Positions 11,401 to 22,706 of a stretch of 64,000 bases of DNA are shown piece by piece (position 1 is the stretch's first letter; each line of letters begins with the position of its first letter). The DNA comes from Haliclona indistincta. Taxonomy: Eukaryota > Porifera > Demospongiae > Haplosclerida > Chalinidae. The stretch spans positions 4,712,018 to 4,776,017 of the forward strand of contig OZ024789.1 of the NCBI GenBank assembly GCA_964017065.1. The letters run 5' to 3'. The translations under genes and the position numbers were made by a program. Below the pieces are notes generated by a model. The model was given only the letters and a program-made list of their open reading frames with translations. It was not told the origin of the DNA and ran no database searches.

Positions 11401-12339
11401 GACTTCGATTCTCTGCCGTGTTATAATGATATTCATCCAATATTAGCGTTGATCGATTACGTATTTCTGCGTGCGCTGCGCCGCGATAACCGTCGAGCGG
11501 CGAATGGCACCGATCAAAAGCTGTGTTTTGCGCTTTGCCCGTTCTTAAGCGTGCTTCTACAGCATAGATATTAGCTAAGCTCGAGGAAATAATAACCGCC
11601 AAGCCTCGTAGTGGCGCTAGATTGTGGCTGCTGTGTCGTAGGTGTGGTTCGTCGTGACGTCGTGCAAATTATAGTGATGTCACAAACATGGCGCTATTGT
11701 ATTAGCTTCAATGGGAGAGAGCTGTACAGCATCGTGTGTCTTGCATTTCCTCATGCTCATAGTTGCAATCTGCATTAATGCAATAGAAAGGGCTATGTAG
11801 AAAGTTGTGTGGACTAACTACACACAACACTCTGGGAATAAAAAGTGGCTCCTCTAGATTAAAAGCACTGTACCTTGTTCAACTATCGTTTTCCTAATGA
11901 GCTCAGCAAGTGCACCCAGTTCAGACTGTCTGAGACACTCTATCAAGTGTTGATATGTACGAGTAGGTGCATCACTTGTCAGCCATTTCTGGAGAATAGC
12001 TTCTGTGACACTCTCAGGACCATCATAGATGTGTTTCTTCTTGAACAGGGCAACCTCTTCTCCATTCTCATCTTGTAGGAGACACATACCGAATGTTGTG
12101 TAGTCATGAGCAGCAATCTTTTGAACTATCTTCAGAGGCTCACCATCAGCTCCTTTCATTGTCTTCAGATTTAGTAGTGTGAGCTTTTCAAGAGCAGGTT
12201 TGTGGCATGTGTCTTTATCAAGGACTGCCGGTTCATTTGAACAAGGTTTACCAGTAGGCGGTGATGTGGCTGAAGATACTGGCTCATCTTGAGTATGAGT
12301 GTCAACTGCTGGTTTCTCCTTACTTTCTTTCTGTCCCAT
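8401..12339 (-). CDS. Death-NACHT-LRR receptor (sponge NLR), two exons
   Basis: Cytosolic pattern-recognition-type STAND ATPase. Exon 1 (12339-11874) starts MGQKESKEK and carries a Death-fold domain (about residues 70-150, IVQKIAAHDY...LAELIRKTIVEQ). Intron 10815-11873 has GT-AG ends and the phase closes (G+AT gives Asp). Exon 2 (10814-8401) has a linker, then NACHT: Walker A GAPGGGKSS near residue 310, Walker B LFIFDGWDEF near 385, sensor VLITSRP, a winged-helix region with the conserved VQELLAAYHISHM, and a C-terminal NLR-type LRR block (HLDLSNN, YLNLSN repeats). The total of about 959 aa fits the family. The start is chosen because it opens the Death exon; it carries no signal peptide. Known: metazoan NLRs sense microbial or danger ligands. 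Inferred: function and ligand here. The repeat count is low compared with the pseudogene paralogue at 60635-63468. Confidence 0.85.
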
Positions 12340-13318
12340 TTGGGCGGCGTTTACACGACAACGCTATCAGGAGAAAACCAGTGTGAAAACGAAGACTTTT
12401 GTACCGAGCTGATTCAGCAAACTAGGCCGTCTCAGTTTGACAAACAGCTTACAGTGACTGTTAATTTGTGGTCAACACCACGCATTTAAGCTTATAGGGA
12501 GAGATGTGGTTTTGACCACAAATAATTACGAGTCCGTCAGTTGTACGATGAAGACACCGCAGCAACCTGACTCGCGACGTCATAACTCGGGGTATTGGAA
12601 TACCGGGTAATTCGGAATGATTCCGGTATTGACCCCAGCTACTGCAAAACTACAGATCGCCTGGATAAACTATTTCACCACGAGGTAGGTGCATCTGTTG
12701 GCTCTGCAACGAGCACTCGCTTGGCTGCAGTACGCAGTCATTCACGGTGTAAGAATGGAGAGTGTTGACACGACTAGCCGCGCCTCCATGCTAGCTACCA
12801 AGTGAAACTTGCTGTGTACTGGGGTCACTGGTATCTCTTGATTCTTGAAGTTAGACAAAGATCAAAGTGTGCACCAGGTAGCAGAGACTCTACAACGGCG
12901 ATTTGATGAAATTCTGTTTGGCTGCTAGATTATTAGAAAATAACACATTAACATAAATATTTAATGCAGAAACCATATAACACTTGTAAACAAAGGCGTG
13001 TGGGGAGTTGAAATTCGTATTTATAACAATCCAAAAAGCAAAGCAGACAATACTGCAGCCGGCTTGAAACAGCTGTCAAGATATTCAAGGAGTGGCAAAA
13101 TATCCTCTGCAAGATGTACAACATCCCAGCAACCATTCTACACGGGAAGTGAATTATGGAGCAACCTAGGACAGAAAGAAACGCACAAATCACATATCCA
13201 TCATCATGCAAACATGTACAATACCTGAAATCATGCTGAACACAGTCACAGCTGAAGTCACATCACTCGTGGCTGCACTAAAACCGGGTTACACGGGAAA
13301 TACACGGACTATTCCGAA
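12340..13318. other. Upstream region of the NLR gene, no gene recognised
   Basis: About 980 bp with only short frames. It presumably holds the NLR promoter, but I see no convincing TATA box or motif cluster. Confidence 0.45.
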
Positions 13319-13384
13319 TATCATTGCCGATCGGCAATGATATGTAGGGATGACCTCGAATTAAGATGGCGGCTACTCATGTAT
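13319..13384. repeat. Head of repeat 'R' (24-bp palindrome plus 40 bp)
   Basis: The same palindrome and following TGTAGGGATGACCTCGAATT...GCGGCTACTCATG as at 6242 and 63463. Homology then stops and a minisatellite begins. This may be a solo terminus or an internally deleted copy. Confidence 0.8.
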
Positions 13385-13436
13385 GGCAAGCCAAAGGGGA
13401 CAATATTATGAAACACAATATTTTCATGGTCAAAAT

Positions 13437-13640
13437 TTGATTATTGCATGGGTAAATTCATTTGTGTATGGGCAAAATCATTTTAGCATGGGCAATTTGA
13501 TTTGACCATGGGAAAAGTCTTTCTTTGCATGGGCAAATTGATTTGAGCATGGGTAATTAGATTTGAGCATGAGCAAATTCATTGTTAGCATTGGCAACTT
13601 ATTTGAGCATGGGCAACTCATTTGTGCATTGTCACATTCA
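13437..13640. repeat. Degenerate minisatellite, GCATGGGCAAATTSATTTGA units
   Basis: About nine diverged units of 20-27 bp, each built around GCATGGGYAA followed by TTNATTTGNG. It abuts the first HINE 5' end at 13641. Confidence 0.75.
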
Positions 13641-13745
13641 TTATGCCTCGGTGGGCGGAGCCACGAGGCATACAGTAGTTCGTTTGTTTGTGTGTCATTA
13701 TGCCGAGGGCGGAGCTAACGAGGTATACTGTAATCGTGCTGTCTG

Positions 13746-14048
13746 TCAGCAGGAGCGCATATAAACAAGGGAGCATGTAACTCTGAACACTACCCCATAT
13801 AACGGCGAAATCCTAATATGGCGGACTTGCTATTTTCATTTAAAGTATAAATGTGACGTTTGCGGATGTAATAACTAGTACACACCCGTTATTAATAATA
13901 TACCGGATAGAGGCGCGGTTAAATTATAGACCTTATATGGATTATAGTTCTTGTATGGAAACTATTATTTTTAGAACAGCAGCCATGTTAGGATTTCGCC
14001 GTTTACAGAGTTACATGCTCCCTTGTTTATATGCGCTCCTGCTGTCAG
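13746..14048. mobile_element. MITE with about 70-bp terminal inverted repeats
   Basis: Ends AGCAGGAGCGCATATAAAC... and its complement ...TATATGCGCTCCTGCT, with the inverted match extending inwards to AACGGCGAAATCCTAA. It sits inside a HINE 5' microsatellite; the flanks suggest a short GTC duplication. No coding capacity. Confidence 0.7.
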
Positions 14049-14059
14049 TCAGTCATTAC

Positions 14060-14440
14060 CCGTGCGCAGTATGCGCCAGGGTTATGCGTTTGTGTCCGTC
14101 GGTATGTGTGTGTGTGTCGTCAAAAAACACGCCTGTTTGCGTCTTACAGCTCGAAAATCTCCACGAAAACACTCTTCGGAGCTTCTTCACTGAATTTATA
14201 GTCCTATGAAGACGTTTTCTGTGCTGGCAAGCCTTGTTCGAGCGGCTAATCCATGGCTATCTAAAGCTACGTGTCCTTGTAAGAGCACTTACGGTATTGT
14301 GGGTGTGTCACCCAACCTCCTATTGATGTCGATGCCCTCACTCAGTCTCCCTTTTCCCGTACGTCAGCGTGTTGCAGTAATGCAGGAGTAGTCTCGTGTT
14401 TAGCTCCTAGCTCAGCGCACGGGTATGTGTTCATTAGAAC
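14060..14440. other. Unique spacer inside HINE cluster 1
   Basis: Between the MITE and the next HINE body. Contains a short GT run near 14105. Short frames only; nothing recognised. Confidence 0.4.
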
Positions 14441-16048
14441 TCTAGTTCTGTCTGTTGCCAGCATTTCTCGTCGCTCACAGAAAACTAAGCGCTGAAACAA
14501 GCAACACAAGCAGAACTCGATATTTGCTCGGATCTGCATGTATAGAAATTTGGTTCTAAAGCTTCGTTCGCGAGTTATGGCGTGATTTGCTTACTTTGTT
14601 TACCGTTGCTGGCGATCTGGACTTCTCCAAAGGCAAAGCTGTCCACAGTTGACTGCCTAGAAGCTGATAGGGTAGAATTTTACTACAGGATAGCAGCGCA
14701 GGTCCAGAGAAATCGTGTAAGCAAGCTATAGAAGCTATCTCGCTCGTGGTATGCGTGTGCTGTAATTAACATTGTAGACACGCCCAGTGGAATTGTGGCT
14801 AGCACTGATTGGCTTCTGATTGCATAACTAAAGCACTGCATTGTGACTGCTGTACAGAAATCCTGTATGCATGCATCTGCAGTTGCTGTGTTTGTGGAAT
14901 GGTGGATAGTTGTGTTTGTGGATATAATGTCAATCCACCGAGGCATCAGCACCTATGGTGCTATTTTTATGCCTCGGTGGGCGGAGCCACGAGGCATACT
15001 GTAATCGCGTTGTCTGTCTGTCGTTCTGTCTGTCTGTTACATCATTTTTGCGACGCACGCTGAAAGGTAAGCTCTGAAACTTGCAATACAGGTAGAACTC
15101 GATATTATCTCGGTTGTGAACTAGCGAAAGTTCAATACAAAGCTTCGTTCTCGAGTTATGGCATGATTTGCCTAGTTTGTTTACCGTTGCTGGCGAACTG
15201 GACTTCTCCAAAGGCAAAGCTGTCCACAGTTGACTGCCTAGAAGCTGATAGGTTAGAATTTTACTACAGGATAGCAGCGCAGGTCCAGAGAAATCGTGTA
15301 GGCAAACTATGGAAGCAATCTCGCTCGTGGTATGCGTGTGCTGTGCTCGGCTGTGCTACATGATATGTAAACACTGTAGACACACCCAGTTGAATTGTGG
15401 CTAGCACTGATTGGCTTCTGATTGCATAACTAAAGCACTGCATTGTGATTGCTGTACAGAAATCCTGTATGCATGCATCTGCAGTTGCTGTGTTTGTGGA
15501 ATGGTGGATAGTTGTGTTTGTGGATATAATGTCAATCCACCGAGGCATCTGCACCTTAGGTGCTTCATTCCGTCTGTTACTTCAGTTTTGTGGCGTACGC
15601 TGAAAGGTAAGCTCTGAAACTAGCAATGCAAGTAGAACTCGACATTATCTCGCTTTTGATCATGTGAGAGCTTTACACGAAGCTTCGTTCTCGAGTTATG
15701 GCGTGATTTGCTTACTTTGTTTGCCGTTGCTGGCGATCTGGACTTCTCCAAAGGCAAAGCTGTCCACACTTGACTGCCTAGAAGCTGATAGGTTCAAATT
15801 TTACTACAGGGTAGCAGCGCAGGTCCAGAGAAATCGTGTAAGCAAGCTATGGAAGCTATCTCGCTCGTGGTATGCTGAACACTGTAGACACGCCCAGTTA
15901 AATTGTGGTCAGCACTGATTGGCTTCTGATTGCTGTATACATGCATCTGCAGTTGCTGTGTTTGTAGAATGGTGGATAGTTGTGTTTGTTGATATTTATG
16001 CCTCGGTGGGCGGAGCCACGAGGCATACAGTAGTCGTGGTGTCATTCT

Positions 16049-16780
16049 GTCAGTCAGTCAGTCAGTCAGTCAGTCAGTCAGTCAGTCAGTCAGTCAGTCA
16101 GTCAGTCAGTCAGTCAGTCAGTCAGTCAGTCAGTCAGTCAGTCAGTCAGTCAGTCAGTCAGTCAGTCAGTCAGTCAGTCAGTCAGTCAGTCAGTCAGTCA
16201 GTCAGTCAGTCAGTCAGTCAGTCAGTCAGTCAGTCAGTCAGTCAGTCAGTCAGTCAGTCAGTCAGTCAGTCAGTCAGTCAGTCAGTCAGTCAGTCAGTCA
16301 GTCAGTCAGTCAGTCAGTCAGTCAGTCAGTCAGTCAGTCAGTCAGTCAGTCAGTCAGTCAGTCAGTCAGTCAGTCAGTCAGTCAGTCAGTCAGTCAGTCA
16401 GTCAGTCAGTCAGTCAGTCAGTCAGTCAGTCAGTCAGTCAGTCAGTCAGTCAGTCAGTCAGTCAGTCAGTCAGTCAGTCAGTCAGTCAGTCAGTCAGTCA
16501 GTCAGTCAGTCAGTCAGTCAGTCAGTCAGTCAGTCAGTCAGTCAGTCAGTCAGTCAGTCAGTCAGTCAGTCAGTCAGTCAGTCAGTCAGTCAGTCAGTCA
16601 GTCAGTCAGTCAGTCAGTCAGTCAGTCAGTCAGTCAGTCAGTCAGTCAGTCAGTCAGTCAGTCAGTCAGTCAGTCAGTCAGTCAGTCAGTCAGTCAGTCA
16701 GTCAGTCAGTCAGTCAGTCAGTCAGTCAGTCAGTCAGTCAGTCAGTCAGTCAGTCAGTCAGTCAGTCAGTCAGTCAGTCA
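16049..16780. repeat. (GTCA)n microsatellite, about 183 uninterrupted copies
   Basis: 732 bp of apparently perfect GTCA units, sitting just after a HINE 5' hairpin (15996). Other HINE copies carry short (GTCT)n or (GT)n at the same position, so this looks like a massive expansion of the element's own 5' microsatellite. The Ser-Val-Ser-Gln frame across it is an artefact. Confidence 0.95.
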
Positions 16781-17440
16781 TTCCGTCGCCACGATTTCTC
16801 GTAGCTCGCTGAAAACTAATCGCTGAAACAAGCAACACGGGTAGAAATCGATACTTGCTCGGATTTGAATTTTCAGAAGTTTGATTTTAAAGCTTAGTGC
16901 GTAAGTTACCGCGTGAATTGCTCACGGCTGGCTTAGTTTTGTAGCGCACGCTGAAAGTTAAGCTCTGAAACTAGCAATGCAAGTAGTACACGGTATTATC
17001 TCGCTCTAGAACATGTGAAAACTTTATACGAAGCTTTGTTCGTGAGTTATGGCGCAATTTGCTCACCGGCTCGCCATCGATCGAGCTGTTGCTGGCGATC
17101 AGGAAAGGCAAAGCTATCCACAGTTGACTATGTAGGAGCTTATAGGTTAGAACAACTTAGAATTTCACTACAGGATAGCAGCACAGGTCCAGAGAAATTG
17201 TGTGAGCAAGCTATGGAAGCTATCTAGTATGCATGGGCTGTACTGAACATTATAGACACGCCCAGTTGAATTGTGGTCAGCACTGATTGGCTTCTGATTG
17301 CATAACTAAAGCACCGCATTGTGATTGCTGTACAGAAATCCTGTATACATGCATCTGCAGTTGCTGTGTTTGTGGAATGGTGGATTGTTGTGTTTGTGGA
17401 TAATGTGTCATTCCACCGAGGCATCTGCACCTTAGGTGCT

Positions 17441-20400
17441 TCATTGTAGCAGTATTCTCACAGCAATGAGTGCAGTAGTTTTGTTGCAGTATACTTTAAC
17501 TTGTTTCTACTGCAGCTTGCATTGCATGCTTTCATGATACTGTTTTGATCCTTCCTTGGATCTACTGCATGCATATATACATGCTGTCATAGTTATGCAT
17601 CTGCTAATTGAATGCCATACATGCTACATGTACTTTGTCAGTTTGTCAGTCAGTCATTATGCCGAGGGCGGAGCTACGAGGCATACTGTAATCGTGCTGT
17701 CTGTCAGTCATTATGCCGAGGGCGGAGCTAACGAGGTATACTGTAATCGTGCTGTCTGTCAGTCAGTCAGTCATTCTGTCTGTTGCTAGCCTCGTCCCCT
17801 GCCATTAATTTTCGCAACGAAACGAACGAATAAGCCAAAATTAAGGCCTGGTATCTATTGCATGGGTAATTGTGCGCATGCGCTTCATATGAAAACACGT
17901 GGCTTGCCTACTGATTCAGGCAAAACGCAAAGGGTCCCAATTCTGCTCATACGCCGAGATACTTTTGCACTCTAATAAACGCGCACCAAAACGGCAGCTA
18001 GGAAGCGTCAGTCTTCAAACGGCTAGGTCTTCGCTCGTATGATAATACTTGGCCTAAAACTATTTCTTACTCATAGGTCATGCACTCCTACGTGTTATCA
18101 TGTTCATCCGAGAGCAGTAGACGCAGTAATGTTAAAAATATAGTGCAAAACATCTTGAAAGTACTAGTTTGCAAAACGGTGGCACGTTTTCGTTTTTACA
18201 ACGATAGGGCAAATGTAAGAACATCTACCACTAGGTCAGACATCCAGGAGCCTATTCTGAAGGTTTCACCCTTGTCGTACATAAACTACTCTCTTGAGAG
18301 GTATTTTTGTTGACCACATAATGACCATGTTAATATACAATAATTTCATTCAGATAAAGTATAGCTGTGTCTGAAGTAGTTCTTTTGCCTGGGTAAATTG
18401 GAGTCCCACCATCCAGGAAGACCTTGTGGGCCATGTTTCTTGTGTAGTAAGATGCAGGGAAGATACTGTCACTTGAATACATTAGAAGAACAACATCAGG
18501 AGTTTTTTTCAGTGCTACTCAACCATCCTAGGTGATAGCTGCATGTGCCGTGCGCATAGAATGGAGCCAGTGTTGCATATGAATGATGCTCACTATAATT
18601 TTTATTCCAAAGTGGAAAAGAAATCATTAATAGTGACGGCCCAGACCAACAGCTTGTCAGCCGTACACAAGGCACAGCCCTGATGCCATAACAGTCACCG
18701 AGTAACCTAATTGAGCACACAGAATTTAGTGCTACAGTGATGACAGATGATGTATTGTGCAAAGCATGCTATGATAGGCATTATTATTAAACTTTAATAG
18801 CATTAGCCATAGTGAATCTGAAGAAGCTTGGAGTACATGATGACAATCTGGAGCACGAAAGCAAAGGATGAGGTCACTACACACCTTACCAAATCAGTTT
18901 TGAGTACTGTACTTTTTGTTGCAAAGAACTTGCAGCAATATAGAGCTGGAATGCATAAAAGGACCAATTGTACACAACAATTGTACGCATAAAACAGTGG
19001 CACACTTTTGTTTTTACACACCTATACCGCAATGAACTACACCAAATTGTAGCTAAATGCCTGTTCTATAACACTACTAGGTTATATAGAGTGTCTGGTT
19101 TACCTCTGTGAAGTGAAGCGCCCTCAAAGCGCAAACCGACAATAGCCAATAGTAGACAGGACTCAGTTGAGATCGCTGTATTTCATATCTACAACACGCT
19201 GTCATTATCGAGACTCCGCTAAACAATAACTATAACAGTTAGTAAGCAATAGAACGCCAATTTAGCCAACAGTTCAGGAGACAACAGCTGTAATGGCCAA
19301 GTTTCCTAACACGACTAGCATTCCTTCATCTTCTCCAAGGCCGCGGGGCAACGCCTACTTCCGTTGCAAAACAAATCTAGTAAATTTGGACCCTTTGCGT
19401 TTCGCCTGGATTGTCGATACAGGGCTGTACAAGGCCTGCTGTGCACAGCGTTGCTGTAGTTACGCTGCTGACGAATGCAGCAACGTGGTAGACGCCAGAT
19501 ACTGGGTTTTCGAAGATACTCTGTGAACGATTGTATTTCAAACATGTCAGCACAGAGTCACCATACACAGTAGAGACCGCGCGAACACAGACAGGACTTC
19601 GCTGCTCGTACTTGAGCACTAGATCCGCTTCTACAGGTTGCAACGCAGACAGTAGGCCTCTTAGAGCGCCATTTTCACGTGAATATACGGGCTAATATCA
19701 CAAACAAATATTCAAGTGTGAACGGATTTCCCAGATTCTGGGGAATCATGGCAAATGGTAAAAGGTCACCCTTGCAATAGATACCAGGCCCTTTTTTCGC
19801 GCTTCCGTTTTCGTTCGTCCGTTTCGTAAGCGAAAAAATTTGGCCTGGGGACGAGGCTAGTCTGTTGCAAGCATTGCTCGTAGCTCACAGAAAACTAAGC
19901 GCTGAAACAAGCAACACAAGCAGAACTCGATATTTACTCGGATCTGCATGATTAGAAATTTGGTTCTAAAGCTTCGTTCGCGAGTTATGGCGTGATTTGC
20001 TTACTTTGTTTACCGTTGCTGGTGATCTGGACTTCTCCAAAGGCAAAGCTGTCCACAGTTGACTGCCTAGAAGCTGATAGGTTAGAATTTTACTACAGGA
20101 TAGCAGCGCAGGTCCAGAGAAATCGTGTAAGCAAGCTATGGAAGCTATCTCGCTCGTGGTATGCGTTGCTGTGCTTAAACTGTAGACACGCCCAGTTTAA
20201 TTGTGATTAGCACTGATTGGCTTCTGATTGCATAACTAAAGCACTGCATTGTGATTGCTGTACAGAAATCCTGTATACTTGCATATGCAGTTACTGTGTT
20301 TGTGGAATGGTGGATAGTGTTATTCACCGAGGCATCTGCACCTTAGGTGCTATTTTTCTGTCTGTTACGCCATTTCTGCGACGCACGCAAAAAGTTAAGC

Positions 20401-22135
20401 TCTGAAACTTGCAATGCAGGTATAATTCGATAATATCTCGCTTTTCATCGTTTGAAACTTGTATACGAAGCTTCGTTCTCGAGTTATCAATATGGCGTGA
20501 TTTGCTTACTTCCAAAGGCAAAGCTGTCCACAGTTGACTGCCTAGAAGCTTATAGGTTAGAATTTTACTACAGGTTAGCAGCGCAGGTCCAGAGAAATCG
20601 TGTAAGCAAGCTATGGAAGCTATCTCGCTCGTGGTATGCGTGTGCTGTAATGAACATTGTAGACACGCCCAGTGGAATTGTGGTGATTGGCTTCTGATTG
20701 CATAACTAAAGCACTGCATTGTACAGAAATCCTGTATACATGCATCTGCAGTTGCTGTGTTTGTCGAATGGTGGATCAGTTGTATTTGTGAATATAGTGT
20801 CGTTTCACCGAGGCATCTGCACCTTAGGTGCTATTTTTATGCCTCGGTGGGCGGAGCCACGAGGCATACAGTAGTCGTGTTGTGTGTGTGTGTGTGTGTG
20901 TGTCATTCTGTCCGTTGCCGGCATAGCACATCGCACGCTAAAAACTAAGCGCTGATATCAGCAACACAGGTAGAAATCGCTATTTGCTCGGAACTGTATT
21001 GATAAATTGTTGGTTGTAAAGCTCCGTTCGTGAGTTATGGCATGAGATGCTTACCTCAATGGCTGTTCCCGGCTATCTGGACTCCTCTAAAGACAAAACA
21101 GTTTACAGCTGACTGCCTTACAGCTAGTGAGTTCGTTTGTACTACAAAACAGCTTGGTAGGTCCAGCGAAATTCTCTCGAAGGCCTACAGCTCGAGCTTG
21201 CCGGCTTGAGCTACAGTAGTTGCTGATGATCTAGAGTTCTCCGTAGACAAAACTATCCACAGTTGACTGCCTAGAAGCTGATAAGTCACAGGATAGCAGC
21301 GTATTTCTAAAGAAATTGTGTGAGCAAGCTTATGGACGCTATCTCGCTCGTGTATGTGCTGGGCCGTGCTCTGCGAACTTTATAGACACGCCCAGTTGAA
21401 TTAGTGGTCAGCACTGATTGGCTTCTGATTGCATAACTATTATACTGCATTGTGATTGCTGTACAGAAATGTATAATAGCTGCAGTTTACTGTGTATGAG
21501 ATTTTTAATATCATAATGATTATTATTATGACTTCTTGTACATGCTAACATTTTAATTATTTTCTTTTCTCTACTCCTTACATCTCACTAGTATTATGTA
21601 AAATAATCCTTGCCATTATTGACTACCATGTCAGATTTAATGTCTCTTACATGAGGTGCAAAATTGAGCATGATAAACTTTAATTTGTGAACTTCGTAAT
21701 GATTTTATAAGTTGTCAGCCACTATCAAAGTGTTCAACTAGCAACAGTAGACATTCTTGTGTATTTCAGTTCAGCATAATTTTATTTAATCAGACAGGCA
21801 TGTATGCATAACATTCCACCGAGGCATAAGCACCTTCGGTGCCTAGTTCCGTCTGTTACTTCAGTTTTGCGGCGCACGCTGAACGCCGAGCCCTGAAACT
21901 AGCAATGCAAGTAGAACTCGATATTATCTCGCTTTTGATCATGTGAGAGCTTACACGAAGCTTAGTTCCAGAGCTATGGCGTGATTTGCTCACCTCGATG
22001 CCCGTTTCTGGCGATCTGGACTTCTCTAAAGGCAAAGCTGTCTACAGTTGACTGCCTAGAACCTGATAGGTTAGCATTTTACTTCAGGATAGCAGCGCAG
22101 GTGCAGAGAAATCGTGTAAGCAAGCTATGGAAGCT
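17441..22135 (+). mobile_element. HINE cluster 2 (interrupted)
   Basis: Two degraded 5' ends at about 17659 and 17710 (TATGCCGAGGGCGGAGC), then the element is split by the 17787-19859 insertion and resumes at 19869. 3' ends lie at about 20328-20352, 20807-20832 and 21820-21843. A further 5' end is at about 20838, followed by a GT run (20879-20902) and a second body type (GTTGCCGGCATAGC, AGTTTACAGCTGACTGCC). Another truncated unit starts at 21844 and runs into the MITE at 22136. Confidence 0.7.
17787..19859. mobile_element. TAGCCTCG-end DNA transposon, non-autonomous, 9-bp TSD
   Basis: Ends TAGCCTCGTCCCC and ...GGGGACGAGGCTA, with diverged TIRs of about 80 bp that include GGCCTGGTATCTATTGCA on both sides. 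Flanked by GTCTGTTGC at 17778-17786 and 19860-19868, a perfect 9-bp duplication inside a HINE (uninterrupted HINE sequence reads TCTGTCTGTTGCAAGC). The 2-kb interior has no recognisable coding segment. Confidence 0.85.
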
Positions 22136-22456
22136 CAAGCCCGTAGACAGGGGGGTTCGGTAGGTTCGGACGAACCGCCCAGGCTACCCAACGGTCCGCT
22201 TGAAGTCTTCAGAAAATTACTATACTGGCTACTTTTGACTCTACAAATTGCTGTTGCTAGAGTAGAAGACTGCAGTAAGCCAGTAATACGACTATCTTCC
22301 TAGTTGCATGCACGGTACGCGATCGCGAGTGACCAATCTGCTGCCTGATTCAATGGAAACGCCCATCATGAATAATTAATTAGCTAAAATTTCGGCGGCG
22401 CTTTGCGCCGCAAGCAAGAACAAACCTCCCCATTACAAATCCTGGCTACGGCCTTG
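22136..22456. mobile_element. MITE (CAAGSCCGTAG ends), AAGCT duplication
   Basis: Left end CAAGCCCGTAGACAGG and right end CCTGGCTACGGCCTTG are imperfect inverted repeats. AAGCT flanks both sides (22131-22135, 22457-22461), interrupting the HINE sequence GCTATGGAAGCTATCTCG. No coding potential. Confidence 0.7.
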
Positions 22457-22706
22457 AAGCTATCTCGCTCGTGGTATGCGTGTGCTGTGCTGAACATTGT
22501 AGACACGCCCAGTTGAATAGTGGTCAGCACTGATTGGCTTCTGATTGCATAGAGTAAGCTAGCCTCGTGACCAGGCTCGTATTAGAGCCTGGTTCATACT
22601 GCACGCGCATGCGCTAAATATTAACGTGCGGAGAGCGTGAGCGAGCTCCCAAAATCAATTATTACGTACTTCCTGTTCGTTGTTTATTGATTATGACGTA
22701 TAATGC

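Larger units (their letters stand above)
13641..17440 (+). mobile_element. HINE (Helentron-like non-autonomous) tandem cluster 1
   Basis: A head-to-tail series of non-autonomous elements. 5' ends (TATGCCTCGGTGG hairpin) lie at about 13642, 14968 and 15996, with a degraded one at 13698. 3' ends (CACCGAGGCAT plus GCACC/GGTGC hairpin) lie at about 14937-14963, 15539-15565 and 17413-17440. The 500-bp body (CTGAAACTAGCAATGCAAG, CTGTCCACAGTTGACTGCC, GTCCAGAGAAATCGTG, GATTGGCTTCTGATTGCA) recurs. Some units directly follow a 3' end without their own 5' hairpin, typical of tandem Helitron-like arrays. No coding capacity; apparent frames are repeat by-products. Confidence 0.75.

Noticed and set aside
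14809..15617. Repeated short frames with CICSCCVCGMVDSCVCGYNV
   Set aside because: Recur in every HINE body and decay with it; no conserved start or selection visible.
15919..16812. 297-codon open frame rich in Ser-Val-Ser-Gln
   Set aside because: It is the translation of the GTCA microsatellite; a 4-bp unit without stops is open in several frames.
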